DNA from: Pseudomonas parasichuanensis
Lineage (GTDB): Bacteria > Pseudomonadota > Gammaproteobacteria > Pseudomonadales > Pseudomonadaceae
Assembly (NCBI RefSeq): GCF_021601385.1
Contig: NZ_BQHO01000017.1
Span: forward strand, 54,279 to 118,278
Direction of reading: 5' to 3'
Length of the DNA stretch: 64,000 bases
How positions within the stretch are numbered: the stretch's first letter is position 1; each line of letters begins with the position of its first letter. Positions 1 to 14,005 of this stretch are shown piece by piece. Position numbers and translations under genes: made by a program. A model generated the notes under the pieces. It searched no databases and was not told the DNA's origin. It saw only the letters and a list, made by a program, of their open reading frames with translations.

Positions 1-134
1 ACCTTGCCATCCTTGACCTGCTGGATGAAGTCGGAATAGTTGAGGGTCTGCGGCTCGTTAGGGCTGGAGAAGTTGTTCATCACCGTCACCAGGACGGCGG
101 CGATGATCAACCACAGGATCAGATTCTTTGCCAT
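1..134 (-). CDS. ftsH: FtsH membrane AAA+ zinc protease, N-terminal fragment
   Basis: Only the first ~44 codons are in the window; the gene runs off the left edge. The start is MAKNLILWLIIAAVLVTVMN, the typical FtsH N-terminus: a short cytoplasmic tail followed by the first transmembrane helix (about residues 5-20), then the start of the periplasmic domain. FtsH is an inner-membrane ATP-dependent protease that degrades misassembled membrane proteins and regulators such as sigma-32. It follows rlmE on the same strand about 200 bp away, the usual rlmE-ftsH order in gammaproteobacteria. Catalytic regions cannot be seen. Identification is by N-terminus plus synteny. Confidence 0.93.
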   Translation of the reverse strand, partial: MAKNLILWLIIAAVLVTVMNNFSSPNEPQTLNYSDFIQQVKDGK

Positions 135-337
135 GTCGTTCAATTCGCTACCCTCTGAGGCCGGCGCACGACGCAGCCGTGCCTCGCATGATATTCATCG
201 CCCTAACTTACTACATTACCTACGCAACCGCAGGCACCGTCTGTAACCCTTTGTGAAAGCTAGACTACACGAAGTTCGGACGATCCAGACGGGGCAGCTG
301 ATTGGAATTAACTATCGGCCACCCCGCAGCACGCCTT

Positions 338-964
338 TCATGCCCCTTTGAAACCCTTGCCCAACAGGTACTGTTCGCGGGAGCGGTCCCGCGAGGACGA
401 TGGCTTGCGCATTTGCACCTTGTCGAACTTGCTGCGCACGTCCTTCAGGTACATGTCGAAACCTTCGCCCTGGAAGATCTTGATCAGGAAATCCCCGCCC
501 GGCTTGAGCACGCGGGTTGCCAGATCCAGGGCCAGCTCACAGAGGAACATGGCGCGCGGCATGTCCACCGCGGGCGTACCACTCATATTGGGGGCCATAT
601 CGGAAATCACAAGGTCTACGTGCGAATCGCCGACCGCTTGCAGGATTTGCTGCAGCACTTCGTCCTGGGTGAAGTCGCCCTGAATGAAGGTCACGTCCGG
701 GATCGAGTCCATTTCCAGGATGTCCGAGGCGATCAGCCGCCCTTGGCCACCAATCAGACGACTGGTCACCTGGGACCAGCCACCTGGCGCTGCGCCGAGG
801 TCGATCACGCTCATGCCGGGGCGAATCAGGCGGTCTTTCTCCTGGATCTCCAGCAGTTTGTAGCTCGCACGCGAGCGGTAGCCATCCTTCTGCGCCTGCT
901 TCACAAAAGGATCGTTGAAATGCTCTCGCAGCCAGTTTGCGCTGCTTTTGGAACGTTGTACCAC
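338..964 (-). CDS. rlmE: 23S rRNA 2'-O-ribose U2552 methyltransferase RlmE (FtsJ/RrmJ)
   Basis: A 208-aa SAM-dependent methyltransferase that 2'-O-methylates U2552 of 23S rRNA in the 50S subunit. The SAM-binding motif DLGAAPGGW is at residues 55-63. The catalytic K-D-K-E set of the FtsJ family is recognisable: Lys36 in [10 protein letters not shown], Asp in [13 protein letters not shown], Lys in [11 protein letters not shown], and Glu in [12 protein letters not shown] near the C-terminus. The start codon is GTG (complement of 962-964), with GAGG six bases upstream. The gene is divergent from yhbY and upstream of ftsH. Confidence 0.97.
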   Translation of the reverse strand: MVQRSKSSANWLREHFNDPFVKQAQKDGYRSRASYKLLEIQEKDRLIRPGMSVIDLGAAPGGWSQVTSRLIGGQGRLIASDILEMDSIPDVTFIQGDFTQDEVLQQILQAVGDSHVDLVISDMAPNMSGTPAVDMPRAMFLCELALDLATRVLKPGGDFLIKIFQGEGFDMYLKDVRSKFDKVQMRKPSSSRDRSREQYLLGKGFKGA

Positions 965-1066
965 GGGGCACCTCGATGATATGCGTCGTGTTTGACTGGG
1001 CGGAGCCAGGGGCCCTCGGGTAAAATGCCCGTCAATTTTACAGAATCAGACGAAAAGGGTCAGATT

Positions 1067-1375
1067 ATGCCGCTCAATAACGAGCAGAAGAAGCAATACA
1101 AGTCCATTGGTCATGACCTTAAGCCGGTCCTGATCGTTGCTGGCAACGGTGTGAACGAAGGCGTCGCCGCCGAACTGGAGCGCGCCCTGGCCGATCACGA
1201 GCTGATCAAGGTCGAAATCCGTTCGGAAGACCGTGAAGAGCGCGCCGCCGCGATCGCCGAACTGTGCAAGGTCGGCCGCGCGGAGCTGGTGCAGACCATC
1301 GGCAAGAAAGCGCTGATCTATCGCAAGAACCCACAGCCGAACAAGCAGCTGTCCAACATCCACCGTTACAAGTAA
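1067..1375 (+). CDS. yhbY: YhbY/CRM-domain RNA-binding protein, 50S assembly factor
   Basis: A 102-aa protein that is almost entirely one CRM (CRS1-YhbY) RNA-binding domain. Family members associate with pre-50S ribosomal particles. It shows the family features: an N-terminal LKPVLIVAGNGV segment resembling the GxxG loop region, basic residues throughout, and a YRKNPQPNKQL-like C-terminus. I placed the start at ATG 1067, downstream of AAAAGGG. An upstream in-frame ATG at 992 would add 25 residues that do not resemble the family and would read through the promoter region. A TAAAAT -10-like box lies at 1021-1026. The gene is divergent from rlmE. Confidence 0.93.
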   Translation: MPLNNEQKKQYKSIGHDLKPVLIVAGNGVNEGVAAELERALADHELIKVEIRSEDREERAAAIAELCKVGRAELVQTIGKKALIYRKNPQPNKQLSNIHRYK

Positions 1376-1402
1376 CGGCGTGGACGGGGCTGCCACGCGG
1401 CC

Positions 1403-1490
1403 CCTGTGGGAGCCGGCTTGCCGGCGATCACCGGCATAGCCGGTGCCAGGCACCGCAGCGCCTTCATCGCCGGCAAGCCGGCTCCCACAA
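1403..1490. repeat. Inverted pair of REP elements
   Basis: Two oppositely oriented Pseudomonas REP sequences (GTGGGAGCCGGCTTGCCGGC and its complement) about 40 bp apart. They lie in the gap between yhbY and the convergent DUF4149-like gene. They can fold as one large hairpin. Confidence 0.9.
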
Positions 1491-1498
1491 GTATTGGG

Positions 1499-1918
1499 TC
1501 AGTGGCGCGCTGAACGCGCCCTGACGGGCACCGGTTGGGCCACCAGCACGATGCCGGAAAAACCCAGCACCAAAAAGCAGAACATCTGCCAGCGTTCGCC
1601 CACGGAAATACCGTAGCGCAGCGTGTAGTAGCTGATACAGGCAGCAAAGCCGAGCAGCAACATCTGCCCACGGAACTGCCGCCACCAGGCCGCCAGGCCG
1701 TCCACCCTCGCCAATACCGCCAGCTGGGTCAACAGCCCGAGCAACGCCACGCCGATCAACCAGCGGTCGATCTGCCCGGCCACATCATGCACCAGCAGCG
1801 GCGCAAGGCCGCTGACCTTGAGCGCCGGCACCAGCCCCACATGGAACACCCACAGGCCACCGACCCAGAATACCTGGGCCAGTTGCCAGAGGATCCCCTC
1901 GAGGGATGGCGCCCGCAG
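1499..1918 (-). CDS. DUF4149-like small inner-membrane protein
   Basis: About 139 aa with four predicted hydrophobic helices: around WQLAQVFWVGGLWVFHVGL, WLIGVALLGLLTQLAVLA, FRGQMLLLGFAACISYY and MFCFLVLGFSGIVLVAQ. The arrangement resembles DUF4149 proteins found next to greA in pseudomonads; the function is unknown. It starts immediately after the greA stop. The frame has no ATG or GTG between the greA stop and the first conserved residues. The only alternative initiators are a CTG (complement of 1916-1918, used here) or a start far inside greA, so the start is uncertain. Translation may be coupled to greA termination. Confidence 0.7.
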   Translation of the reverse strand: MRAPSLEGILWQLAQVFWVGGLWVFHVGLVPALKVSGLAPLLVHDVAGQIDRWLIGVALLGLLTQLAVLARVDGLAAWWRQFRGQMLLLGFAACISYYTLRYGISVGERWQMFCFLVLGFSGIVLVAQPVPVRARSARH

Positions 1919-1925
1919 GCGCCGG

Positions 1926-2404
1926 TCAGATGTGCTTGACTTCGACAATCTCGTACTCGACCGTGCCGCTTGGCGTCTTGACGACGACGATGTCACCTTC
2001 TTCCTTGCCGATGATGGCACGGGCAATCGGCGCACCCGCCGAGAGCTTGCCCTTCTTGATGTCGGCTTCATCCTCGCCAACGATCTGGTAGGTCACCTGA
2101 TCGCCCGTCTCGGTGTTTTCCAGGTCCACGGTGGTCCCGAAAATCACCTTGCCGGTGTGGGCGATGGTGGTGACGTCGATCACCACCGAGTTCTGCAGGC
2201 GGCCTTCGATATCGCGGATACGCGCCTCGACCATGCCCTGCTCTTCGCGGGCGGCATGGTATTCGGCGTTTTCCTTGAGGTCACCCAGCTCGCGGGCTTC
2301 ACCGATCGCCTGGCTCAGGCGCGGGCGCTCGGTCTTGCTCAGGAACAGGTGCTCCTCTTCCAGGGCGCGAGCGCCCTGGACGGTCATCGGGTACTTGGTA
2401 ATGC

Positions 2405-2408
<4 letters not shown>
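1926..2408 (-). CDS. greA: Transcript cleavage factor GreA
   Basis: A 160-aa GreA. The N-terminal antiparallel coiled coil (about residues 1-75) inserts into the RNA polymerase secondary channel. Its acidic tip, in [11 protein letters not shown] (about residues 41-50), stimulates cleavage of backtracked RNA. The C-terminal FKBP-like domain (about residues 80-158) contains the family's [11 protein letters not shown] and [11 protein letters not shown] segments. The ATG overlaps the carB stop by four bases (ATGA), so the gene is the translationally coupled third cistron of carA-carB-greA. Confidence 0.97.
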
Positions 2409-5626
<3,218 letters not shown>

Positions 5627-5731
5627 GGTTGTCACTCAAATCCGGGGTCAGTCGGCAAGCCGCTTTGAACAATCTGGGTCAGGCGCTTCCGGGCGCGGCA
5701 CTTGCCGGCCCGGGGCCTTGAAGCAGGATGC

Positions 5732-6868
5732 TCAGCGGCGCTTGGCCATGGCATCGGTGAAACGATCGAACAGTGGCGCGACGTCGGTCGGGCCTGGGCT
5801 CGCTTCAGGGTGGCCCTGGAAGCTGAACGCGCACTTGTCGGTACGCTCGATACCCTGCAGGGTGCCGTCGAACAGCGACTTGTGGATGGCGCGGACGTTG
5901 CCCGGCAGAGTGGCTTCGTCAACGGCGAAACCGTGGTTCTGGCTGGTGATCATGACCACGCCGGTATCCAGGTCCTGGACCGGGTGGTTGGCACCGTGGT
6001 GGCCGTGGCCCATCTTCACGGTCTTGGCGCCGGAGGCCAGGGCCAGCAGCTGGTGGCCGAGGCAGATGCCGAACACCGGGATCTCGGTGTCGAGGATCTC
6101 TTTGATCGCCTGGATGGCGTAGTCGCACGGCTCGGGATCGCCAGGGCCGTTGGACAGGAACACGCCATCGGGGTTGAGCGCGAGCACTTCGCTGGCCGGG
6201 GTCTGTGCCGGCACCACGGTCACGCGGCAGCCGCGGGCAACCAGCATGCGCAGGATGTTCAGCTTGACGCCGTAGTCGAAGGCGACCACGTGGTACGGCA
6301 GGTCAGCGGCTTCGATAGTCGGGTGGCTGTCGGTTTTCAGCTCCCACACGCTGGAGCGCCACTCGTAGCGCTCCTTGGTGGAAACGACCTTGGCCAGGTC
6401 CATGCCCTTGAGGCCCGGGAAGCCACGGGCGGCGGCGATGGCGGCTTCTTCGCTGATGTTGTCACCGGCGAGGATGCAGCCGTTCTGAGCGCCCTTTTCG
6501 CGCAGGATACGGGTCAGGCGACGGGTGTCGATGCCAGCGATGGCGACGACATTGTTGGCCTTGAGGTAGTCAGGCAGCGACTGGGTGTTACGCCAGTTGC
6601 TGGCCAGCAGCGGCAGGTCACGGATGACCAGGCCGGCGGACCAGACGCGGTTCGACTCGGCGTCTTCCGGCGTGGTGCCGGTGTTGCCGATGTGCGGGTA
6701 GGTCAGGGTAACGATTTGCTGGGCGTAGGAAGGGTCTGTAAGGATTTCCTGGTAGCCGGTCATAGCAGTGTTGAACACCACCTCACCAACGGTCTGACCG
6801 TCGGCACCGATGGCTTCACCGCGAAAAATACTGCCGTCGGCAAGGGCGAGTATGGCTGGCTTTGTCAA
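5732..6868 (-). CDS. carA: Carbamoyl-phosphate synthase small (glutamine amidotransferase) subunit
   Basis: A 378-aa class I glutamine amidotransferase that hydrolyses glutamine and passes ammonia to CarB. The N-terminal half ([16 protein letters not shown] to about residue 190) is the CPSase small-chain domain. The C-terminal half holds the nucleophile Cys in [15 protein letters not shown] and the His/Glu pair in [11 protein letters not shown]. The start is TTG at 6868, chosen because GGGAGG lies five bases upstream and the length matches the Pseudomonas protein. An upstream ATG at 6892 lacks such a site. The gene is preceded by an attenuator-like terminator and a 16-codon leader ORF. Confidence 0.97.
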   Translation of the reverse strand: MTKPAILALADGSIFRGEAIGADGQTVGEVVFNTAMTGYQEILTDPSYAQQIVTLTYPHIGNTGTTPEDAESNRVWSAGLVIRDLPLLASNWRNTQSLPDYLKANNVVAIAGIDTRRLTRILREKGAQNGCILAGDNISEEAAIAAARGFPGLKGMDLAKVVSTKERYEWRSSVWELKTDSHPTIEAADLPYHVVAFDYGVKLNILRMLVARGCRVTVVPAQTPASEVLALNPDGVFLSNGPGDPEPCDYAIQAIKEILDTEIPVFGICLGHQLLALASGAKTVKMGHGHHGANHPVQDLDTGVVMITSQNHGFAVDEATLPGNVRAIHKSLFDGTLQGIERTDKCAFSFQGHPEASPGPTDVAPLFDRFTDAMAKRR

Positions 6869-6913
6869 GAAGACCTCCCGTAGTTCAAGCATGAAAGGGC
6901 GATCGCAGGTTGC

Positions 6914-6950
6914 AAAAAAGCGGAGTGACGTATGGACACGTCACCCCGCT
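6914..6950 (-). terminator. carA attenuator: intrinsic terminator in the leader
   Basis: On the minus strand, a 12-bp stem (AGCGGGGTGACG pairing with CGTCACTCCGCT, one G-U pair) with an 8-base loop is followed by a run of six T. It lies about 46 bases before the carA start and after the leader ORF. Upstream, GCTTTAGTG and CACTAAAAGC form another hairpin that may compete with it. The placement is that of a transcription attenuator, not a gene end: the upstream gene on this strand, dapB, ends beyond a REP pair. Confidence 0.75.
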
Positions 6951-7007
6951 TTCATGTGCTGAATTCAATTCGCTGCGCGCTTTTAGTGGACACACTAAAG
7001 CTGTAGC

Positions 7008-7058
7008 TTACAGAAAAGTGCGTTTTGGGTCTACCGCAGATGTGCCTCTAAAACACAT
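7008..7058 (-). CDS. Candidate carA leader peptide (16 aa)
   Basis: A short ORF reading MCFRGTSAVDPKRTFL with a TAA stop, about 57 bases upstream of the intrinsic terminator in the carA leader. Two arginine codons and one proline codon lie in it. No strong Shine-Dalgarno sequence is visible. The arrangement (short ORF, alternative hairpin, terminator, structural gene) fits leader-peptide attenuation. I recall that control of this type has been proposed for P. aeruginosa carAB but cannot verify it here. That the ORF is translated is inference. Confidence 0.45.
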   Translation of the reverse strand: MCFRGTSAVDPKRTFL

Positions 7059-7089
7059 GGATGCGACAGAGGGGCTTTTTTGCAGCAAC

Positions 7090-7160
7090 CCTATCGCCGG
7101 CAAGCCGGCTGCCACAGGGAAACGCGCAATCCTGTGGGAGCCGGCTTGCCGGCGATAGGG
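7090..7160. repeat. Inverted pair of REP elements
   Basis: ATCGCCGGCAAGCCGGCT and its inverted partner are separated by about 25 bp. They sit between the dapB stop and the carA leader and probably delimit the two transcripts. Confidence 0.88.
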
Positions 7161-7169
7161 CCTCAATGC

Positions 7170-9117
<1,948 letters not shown>

Positions 9118-9329
9118 AGGTCATTTGCACTCTTGGGGGCGTTCGGCACACGGTGCGCAATCATTGCGTCGTGCCGTCAGCACCTGCCGCCATACGCCAA
9201 TGCGCCCAGACAGATGCTGTAAATAATTCTCGTGTTCCAGACACGCCAACGCGGGAGCAAGCCCCCGCGCGGCGACATCCTACCAGTTCACCGACCTATG
9301 CCGGTGAACGGGTCGACAACATGCAACGA

Positions 9330-11255
9330 TTACTTCTTGTCGTCGCCTTTGACTTCTTCGAACTCAGCGTCAACCACGTCATCGTGCTTGGCTTCCGGCT
9401 CGGCCTGCTGCTGGGCGCCGCCCTGCGGCTGCTCGGCCTGCTCGGCGTACATCTTCTGGGCAACCGGCGCGGAGACCTTGGACAGTTCCTCGACCTTGGC
9501 GTCGATGGCAGCCTTGTCGTCGCCTTTGACGGCGGCTTCCAGGGCAACCACGGCGGCCTCGATGGCGGTCTTCTCTTCGGCAGTGACCTTGTCACCGGCC
9601 TCATTGACCATCTTGCGGGTCGAGTGAACCAGCGCGTCGCCCTGGTTACGGGCAGCGGCCAGCTCTTCGAACTTGCGGTCTTCCTCGGCATTGGCCTCGG
9701 CGTCACGCACCATTTTCTCGATCTCTTCGTCGGACAGGCCCGAGTTGGCCTTGATCACGATCGACTGAGCCTTGCCAGTAGCCTTGTCCTTGGCGCCGAC
9801 GTGCAGGATGCCGTTGGCGTCGATGTCGAAGGTCACTTCAATTTGTGGCACGCCGCGTGGTGCTGGCGGAATGTCAGCCAGGTCGAACTTGCCCAGCGAC
9901 TTGTTCTGCGAAGCTTGCTTGCGCTCGCCCTGCAGCACGTGGATGGTCACAGCGCCCTGGTTGTCGTCGGCGGTCGAGAACACCTGCGACTTCTTGGTCG
10001 GGATGGTGGTGTTTTTCTCGATCAGCGCGGTCATCACGCCGCCCATGGTTTCGATACCCAGGGTCAGCGGGCTGACGTCCAGCAGCAGTACGTCTTTCAC
10101 GTCACCGGCCAGTACGGCGCCCTGGATGGCAGCACCCATGGCCACGGCTTCGTCAGGGTTGACGTCTTTACGCGCTTCTTTACCGAAGAAGTCGGCAACG
10201 GCTTTCTGCACCATCGGCATACGGGTCTGGCCACCGACCAGGATCACGTCGTCGATCTTGCTGGCGTCGATGCCGGCGTCTTTCAGGGCGATACGGCATG
10301 GCTCGATGGTACGGTTGACCAGGTCTTCGACGAGCGATTCCAGCTTGGCGCGGGAGATCTTCACGTTCAGGTGCTTAGGACCGGTCGCATCTGCAGTGAT
10401 GTACGGCAGGTTGACGTCGGTCGACTGAGCGGAGGACAGCTCGATCTTGGCCTTTTCAGCAGCTTCCTTCAGACGCTGCAGGGCCAGGGGATCGTTCTTC
10501 AGGTCCATGCCGGACTCTTTCTTGAACTCGTCGACGAGGTAGTCGATCAGGCGCATGTCGAAGTCTTCGCCACCCAGGAAGGTGTCGCCGTTGGTGGCCA
10601 GTACTTCGAACTGGTGCTCACCGTCGACTTCGGCGATTTCGATCACGGACACGTCGAAGGTACCACCACCCAGGTCATAGACGATGACGGTGTGGTCGCC
10701 CTTGCCCTTGTCCATGCCGTAGGCCAGCGCGGCGGCGGTCGGTTCGTTGATGATACGTTTTACGTCCAGGCCAGCGATGCGACCGGCGTCTTTGGTGGCC
10801 TGGCGCTGGCTGTCGTTGAAGTAGGCCGGAACGGTGATGACCGCTTCGGTGACTGGCTCGCCGAGGTAGTCTTCGGCGGTCTTCTTCATCTTTTTCAGGA
10901 CTTCGGCGCTGATCTGCGGCGGAGCCATCTGCTTGTCGGCGGCCTCTACCCAGGCGTCACCGTTGCTGGCCTTGACGATCTTGTAAGGGACCAGCTTGAT
11001 GTCTTTCTGCACGACATCTTCTTCGAAGCGGCGGCCAATCAGGCGCTTCACCGCGAACAGGGTGTTGTGCGGGTTGGTGACCGCCTGGCGCTTGGCCGAC
11101 TGGCCAACCAGAATCTCGCCGTCGTTGGCGTAAGCGATGATCGAAGGCGTGGTACGCGCGCCTTCGGCGTTCTCGATGACTTTGGCGGTGCCGTTTTCCA
11201 GCACGGAGACGCAGGAGTTGGTGGTCCCCAGGTCGATACCGATGATTTTGCCCAT
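9330..11255 (-). CDS. dnaK: Chaperone DnaK (Hsp70)
   Basis: A 641-aa Hsp70. The nucleotide-binding domain (about residues 1-385) carries [12 protein letters not shown], the phosphate-2 motif [13 protein letters not shown] and the adenosine motif [10 protein letters not shown]. The linker is [12 protein letters not shown], followed by the substrate-binding beta domain and a helical lid. The C-terminus ends in a Q/A-rich stretch and the conserved EEVKGDDKK-type tail. It refolds proteins with DnaJ and GrpE. A sigma-32 promoter lies upstream, overlapping the end of grpE. Confidence 0.98.
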   Translation of the reverse strand: MGKIIGIDLGTTNSCVSVLENGTAKVIENAEGARTTPSIIAYANDGEILVGQSAKRQAVTNPHNTLFAVKRLIGRRFEEDVVQKDIKLVPYKIVKASNGDAWVEAADKQMAPPQISAEVLKKMKKTAEDYLGEPVTEAVITVPAYFNDSQRQATKDAGRIAGLDVKRIINEPTAAALAYGMDKGKGDHTVIVYDLGGGTFDVSVIEIAEVDGEHQFEVLATNGDTFLGGEDFDMRLIDYLVDEFKKESGMDLKNDPLALQRLKEAAEKAKIELSSAQSTDVNLPYITADATGPKHLNVKISRAKLESLVEDLVNRTIEPCRIALKDAGIDASKIDDVILVGGQTRMPMVQKAVADFFGKEARKDVNPDEAVAMGAAIQGAVLAGDVKDVLLLDVSPLTLGIETMGGVMTALIEKNTTIPTKKSQVFSTADDNQGAVTIHVLQGERKQASQNKSLGKFDLADIPPAPRGVPQIEVTFDIDANGILHVGAKDKATGKAQSIVIKANSGLSDEEIEKMVRDAEANAEEDRKFEELAAARNQGDALVHSTRKMVNEAGDKVTAEEKTAIEAAVVALEAAVKGDDKAAIDAKVEELSKVSAPVAQKMYAEQAEQPQGGAQQQAEPEAKHDDVVDAEFEEVKGDDKK

Positions 11256-11332
11256 GTTAACTCTCCCGAAACTTGAATTTGGTGGCAGCGACTACTTTGG
11301 CCAACTGCGGTAATACTTGAAGGCTTGACACC

Positions 11333-11361
11333 TAGATGGGGGTGCCCCGACGGATTTCAAG
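11333..11361 (-). promoter_or_regulatory. Sigma-32 (RpoH) heat-shock promoter of dnaK
   Basis: Minus strand: -35 CTTGAAA (11355-11361), 13-bp spacer, -10 CCCCATCTA (11333-11341). This is an essentially perfect match to the RpoH consensus. The -35 overlaps the grpE stop codon (11357-11359), and the promoter lies about 80 bp upstream of dnaK. Confidence 0.9.
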
Positions 11362-11911
11362 CCTTTTCGTTGATCGACGGCTGCGGGGCGCTCGGCGCCT
11401 TGCTGACCACCACCATGGCGGGGCGCAGCAGACGGCCGTTGAGCAGGTAACCCTTCTGGAACACGTTCAGCACGCTGTTCGGCTCGACATCGGCGCTTTC
11501 CTGCATGGCCATCGCCTGGTGGTGCTCGGCATTGAATGGCTGGCCGTGCGGGTCGATGGCTTCGAGGTTGTAGCGCTTGAGGGTGTCCTGGAACATCTTC
11601 AGGGTCAGCTCGATACCATCGCGCATCGGCTTGATGGTTTCGTCGTCGGCGCTGGACAGCTCCAGGCCACGCTCCAGGCTGTCGATGATCGGCAACAGGT
11701 CGCCGGCGAACTTCTCCAGGGCGAACTTGCGGGCCTTGTCGACGTCCTGTTCAGCGCGACGAATGCTGTTCTGCGCTTCTGCAGCAACACGCAGGGACTG
11801 ATCCTTGGCGGCGGCCAGCTGCTCCTCGAGCTCCAGAACGCGGGCGTCGGCGTTAGCTGCAACGGCCTCTTCGGGGTTCAGGTTCTTTTCATCCAGCTGT
11901 TCGTCAGCCAT
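11357..11911 (-). CDS. grpE: Nucleotide exchange factor GrpE
   Basis: A 184-aa DnaK nucleotide exchange factor. An acidic, low-complexity N-terminus is followed by a long coiled coil (about residues 20-75, with [16 protein letters not shown]) that mediates dimerisation. The C-terminal beta-wing domain ends in the conserved [21 protein letters not shown] region. I chose ATG 11911 because GGAGGAG stands seven bases upstream; the ATG 18 bases earlier has no site. It is the first gene of the chaperone cluster, divergent from recN. Confidence 0.96.
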   Translation of the reverse strand: MADEQLDEKNLNPEEAVAANADARVLELEEQLAAAKDQSLRVAAEAQNSIRRAEQDVDKARKFALEKFAGDLLPIIDSLERGLELSSADDETIKPMRDGIELTLKMFQDTLKRYNLEAIDPHGQPFNAEHHQAMAMQESADVEPNSVLNVFQKGYLLNGRLLRPAMVVVSKAPSAPQPSINEKA

Positions 11912-11968
11912 TGGGTATCTCCTCCACAATTTCTGTTGTGCGAGCCACGCTCGCCTTGTCTTGCCGGC

Positions 11969-11997
11969 TATATGGGGTCGGAAAAACCAGGTTCAAG
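11969..11997 (-). promoter_or_regulatory. Sigma-32 (RpoH) heat-shock promoter of grpE
   Basis: Minus strand: -35 CTTGAAC (11991-11997), 13-bp spacer, -10 CCCCATATA (11969-11977), about 58 bp upstream of the grpE start. Spacing is identical to the dnaK promoter. Together the two form two heat-shock transcription starts for the chaperone cluster. Confidence 0.9.
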
Positions 11998-12053
11998 GGC
12001 AGCTCGGGAAATCCACATTCATCAGGCGGGCATTGTCAGACCCACAAAAAGCA

Positions 12054-12069
12054 CTGTATAAATATCCAG
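12054..12069. promoter_or_regulatory. LexA box of recN
   Basis: CTGTATAAATATCCAG differs from the CTGT-N8-ACAG consensus at one position. It lies 25 bp before the recN start and overlaps the likely promoter. recN is a classic SOS gene, so LexA repression is expected. Confidence 0.85.
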
Positions 12070-12093
12070 ACCACACCTTCGGGAGCCGCCCAC

Positions 12094-13767
12094 ATGCTGG
12101 TGCACCTGTCCATCCACAACTACGCCATCGTCGAACACCTCGACCTCGAACTCGCCCGCGGCATGTCCGTCATCACCGGTGAAACCGGGGCCGGCAAGTC
12201 GATCATGCTCGACGCCCTCGGCCTGGCGCTGGGTGACCGCGCCGACAGCGGCGTGGTACGCCCCGGCGCGGACAAGGCGGACATCCTCGCCACCTTCGAC
12301 CTGGTGGACATCCCCGAAGCCCATGGCTGGCTCGCCGAGCGCGACCTCGAAAGCGACGGCCCCTGCATCCTGCGCCGGGTAATCACCGCCGAAGGCCGCA
12401 GCCGCGGCTACATCAATGGCACACCCTGCCCGCTTGGCGACCTCAAGGCCCTGGGCGAGCTGCTGATCGACATCCACAGCCAGCACGAACACCAGTCACT
12501 TCTCAAAACCGACACCCACCGCCGCCTGGTGGACGAGTACGCCGGCGCCATCGACCTGGCACGCCAGGTACAGCTTGCGGCCAAGCGCTGGAGCCAGACC
12601 CGCCAGGAGCTCGAACGGCTGAGCAACTCCGGCGACGAGCAGCGCGCGCGCCACCAGCTGCTGAGCTACCAGCTCGAAGAACTGGACAACCTCGGGCTCG
12701 GCGAAAACGAGCTGGAGCTGCTGGAGCAGGAACACAAGAACCTGACCAACGCCGAGGCACTGTTCGGCATCTGCCGCCAGGTCATCGACCAGTGCAGCGA
12801 AAGCGACTCGGGCAACGTACTCAGCGCCCTGACCGTCAGCCTCAACCGCCTCACGGCGGTCAGCAATGCACCCCGGGCCCTGGGCGAGGCGGTCAACCTG
12901 ATCGCCAGCGCACAAATCCAGGTGGAAGAAGCCGTCGGCGAACTCAACCGCTTCCTCGACAACTTCGATGCCGATCCGCTACGCCTGCAAGCGCTCGAAG
13001 AGCGGCTCGACACTATCTATACCCTCGCCCGCAAGCACCGCGTGCACCCCACCGAGCTGCCGCAGTTGCAGCAGCGCCTGATGGAAGAAATCGAAGGGCT
13101 GAACGCCAGCGACGAATCGATCGAACGCCTGGGTGAAGAACTGGCAGCATTTGCCCAGCACTATAAAGAGCGGGCTCGCGAACTGAGCGCCCTGCGCGAG
13201 CAGGCCGCCAAACAGCTGGCCGAAGCCGTGGAGCAGGAAATCCAGCGCTTGGGCATGCCAGGCGGGCGCTTCTGCATCGCGCTTACCCCCCTCGACAATG
13301 GCGACCTCTCACCCCACGGAATGGAGCAGGTCGAGCTGCTGGTCAGCGCGAACCCGGGGCAGCCTCTCAAGGCCCTGGCCAAAGTGGCCTCGGGCGGTGA
13401 GCTGTCGCGTATCAGCCTGGCGATCCAGGTGATCACCGCACAGACCTCGCGCATCCCCACGCTGGTGTTCGACGAAGTGGACGTCGGTATCGGCGGCCCC
13501 ACCGCCGAGATCGTTGGCCAGTTGCTGCGCCGCCTGGGCGAACGCGGCCAGGTGCTGACCGTGACCCATCTGCCCCAGGTGGCGGCCCAGGGGCACCACC
13601 ACCTGTTCGTGCACAAGGTGCGCAACAGCGACACCACCCACACCGCCGTGGCCAGCCTGGCCAAGCGCGAGCGGGTCGAGGAAGTGGCGCGAATGCTCGG
13701 CGGTATCGACCTGACCAAGGAATCCCTGGCCCACGCGCGCAAGATGGTGGTCAGCGGCAAGGCCTGA
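12094..13767 (+). CDS. recN: SMC-like DNA repair ATPase RecN
   Basis: A 557-aa SMC-family ATPase that acts in recombinational repair of double-strand breaks. The Walker A motif GETGAGKS is at residues 29-36. A long coiled coil runs from about 160 to 365. The C-terminal half has the ABC signature region KVASGGELSRISLA and Walker B TLVFDEVDVGIGG. The start at ATG 12094 gives the usual MLVHLSIHNYAIVEHLDLEL N-terminus; an upstream in-frame ATG at 11911 would read through the LexA box. Divergent from grpE, SOS-controlled. Confidence 0.97.
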   Translation: MLVHLSIHNYAIVEHLDLELARGMSVITGETGAGKSIMLDALGLALGDRADSGVVRPGADKADILATFDLVDIPEAHGWLAERDLESDGPCILRRVITAEGRSRGYINGTPCPLGDLKALGELLIDIHSQHEHQSLLKTDTHRRLVDEYAGAIDLARQVQLAAKRWSQTRQELERLSNSGDEQRARHQLLSYQLEELDNLGLGENELELLEQEHKNLTNAEALFGICRQVIDQCSESDSGNVLSALTVSLNRLTAVSNAPRALGEAVNLIASAQIQVEEAVGELNRFLDNFDADPLRLQALEERLDTIYTLARKHRVHPTELPQLQQRLMEEIEGLNASDESIERLGEELAAFAQHYKERARELSALREQAAKQLAEAVEQEIQRLGMPGGRFCIALTPLDNGDLSPHGMEQVELLVSANPGQPLKALAKVASGGELSRISLAIQVITAQTSRIPTLVFDEVDVGIGGPTAEIVGQLLRRLGERGQVLTVTHLPQVAAQGHHHLFVHKVRNSDTTHTAVASLAKRERVEEVARMLGGIDLTKESLAHARKMVVSGKA

Positions 13768-13830
13768 AGCTTGGCACGACCACCTGTAGGAGCAACTGTC
13801 TTGCTCAGTTTCTAAAAAGCCTACGCGATC

Positions 13831-13933
13831 CCTGTGGGAGCGGGCTTGCCCGCGAACACCGGCGCAGCCGGTGCCAGTCAGCGCGGTGGCTGCTTCGCGG
13901 GCAAGTCGCAGCGGCGAACCGCCGCTCCCATAG
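13831..13933. repeat. Inverted REP pair (mosaic)
   Basis: GTGGGAGCGGGCTTGCCCGC, then a central GCCGGTG region, then an inverted copy interrupted by a second palindrome (GGCGAACCGCC). Lies in the convergent recN-fur gap. Confidence 0.8.
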
Positions 13934-13957
13934 AGTTTTCAAACTCCCTCAAAAGCA

Positions 13958-13983
13958 CAAAGGCGACCCGAAGGTCGCCTTTG
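13958..13983. terminator. Bidirectional terminator between recN and fur
   Basis: AAAGGCGACC-CGAA-GGTCGCCTTT is a 10-bp stem with a four-base loop and A/T runs on both sides. It can serve both convergent genes. Confidence 0.85.
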
Positions 13984-14005
13984 TCGTCAATAACGAGCTA
14001 AATCG

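Noticed and set aside
7041-7082. Plus-strand terminator ending in T7 near 7080
   Set aside because: The apparent stem CCTCT/AGAGG is short with an 18-base or larger loop; it is more likely part of the carA leader.
9153-11276. 707-codon frame antisense to dnaK
   Set aside because: dnaK on the minus strand has every expected motif; the opposite frame has none.
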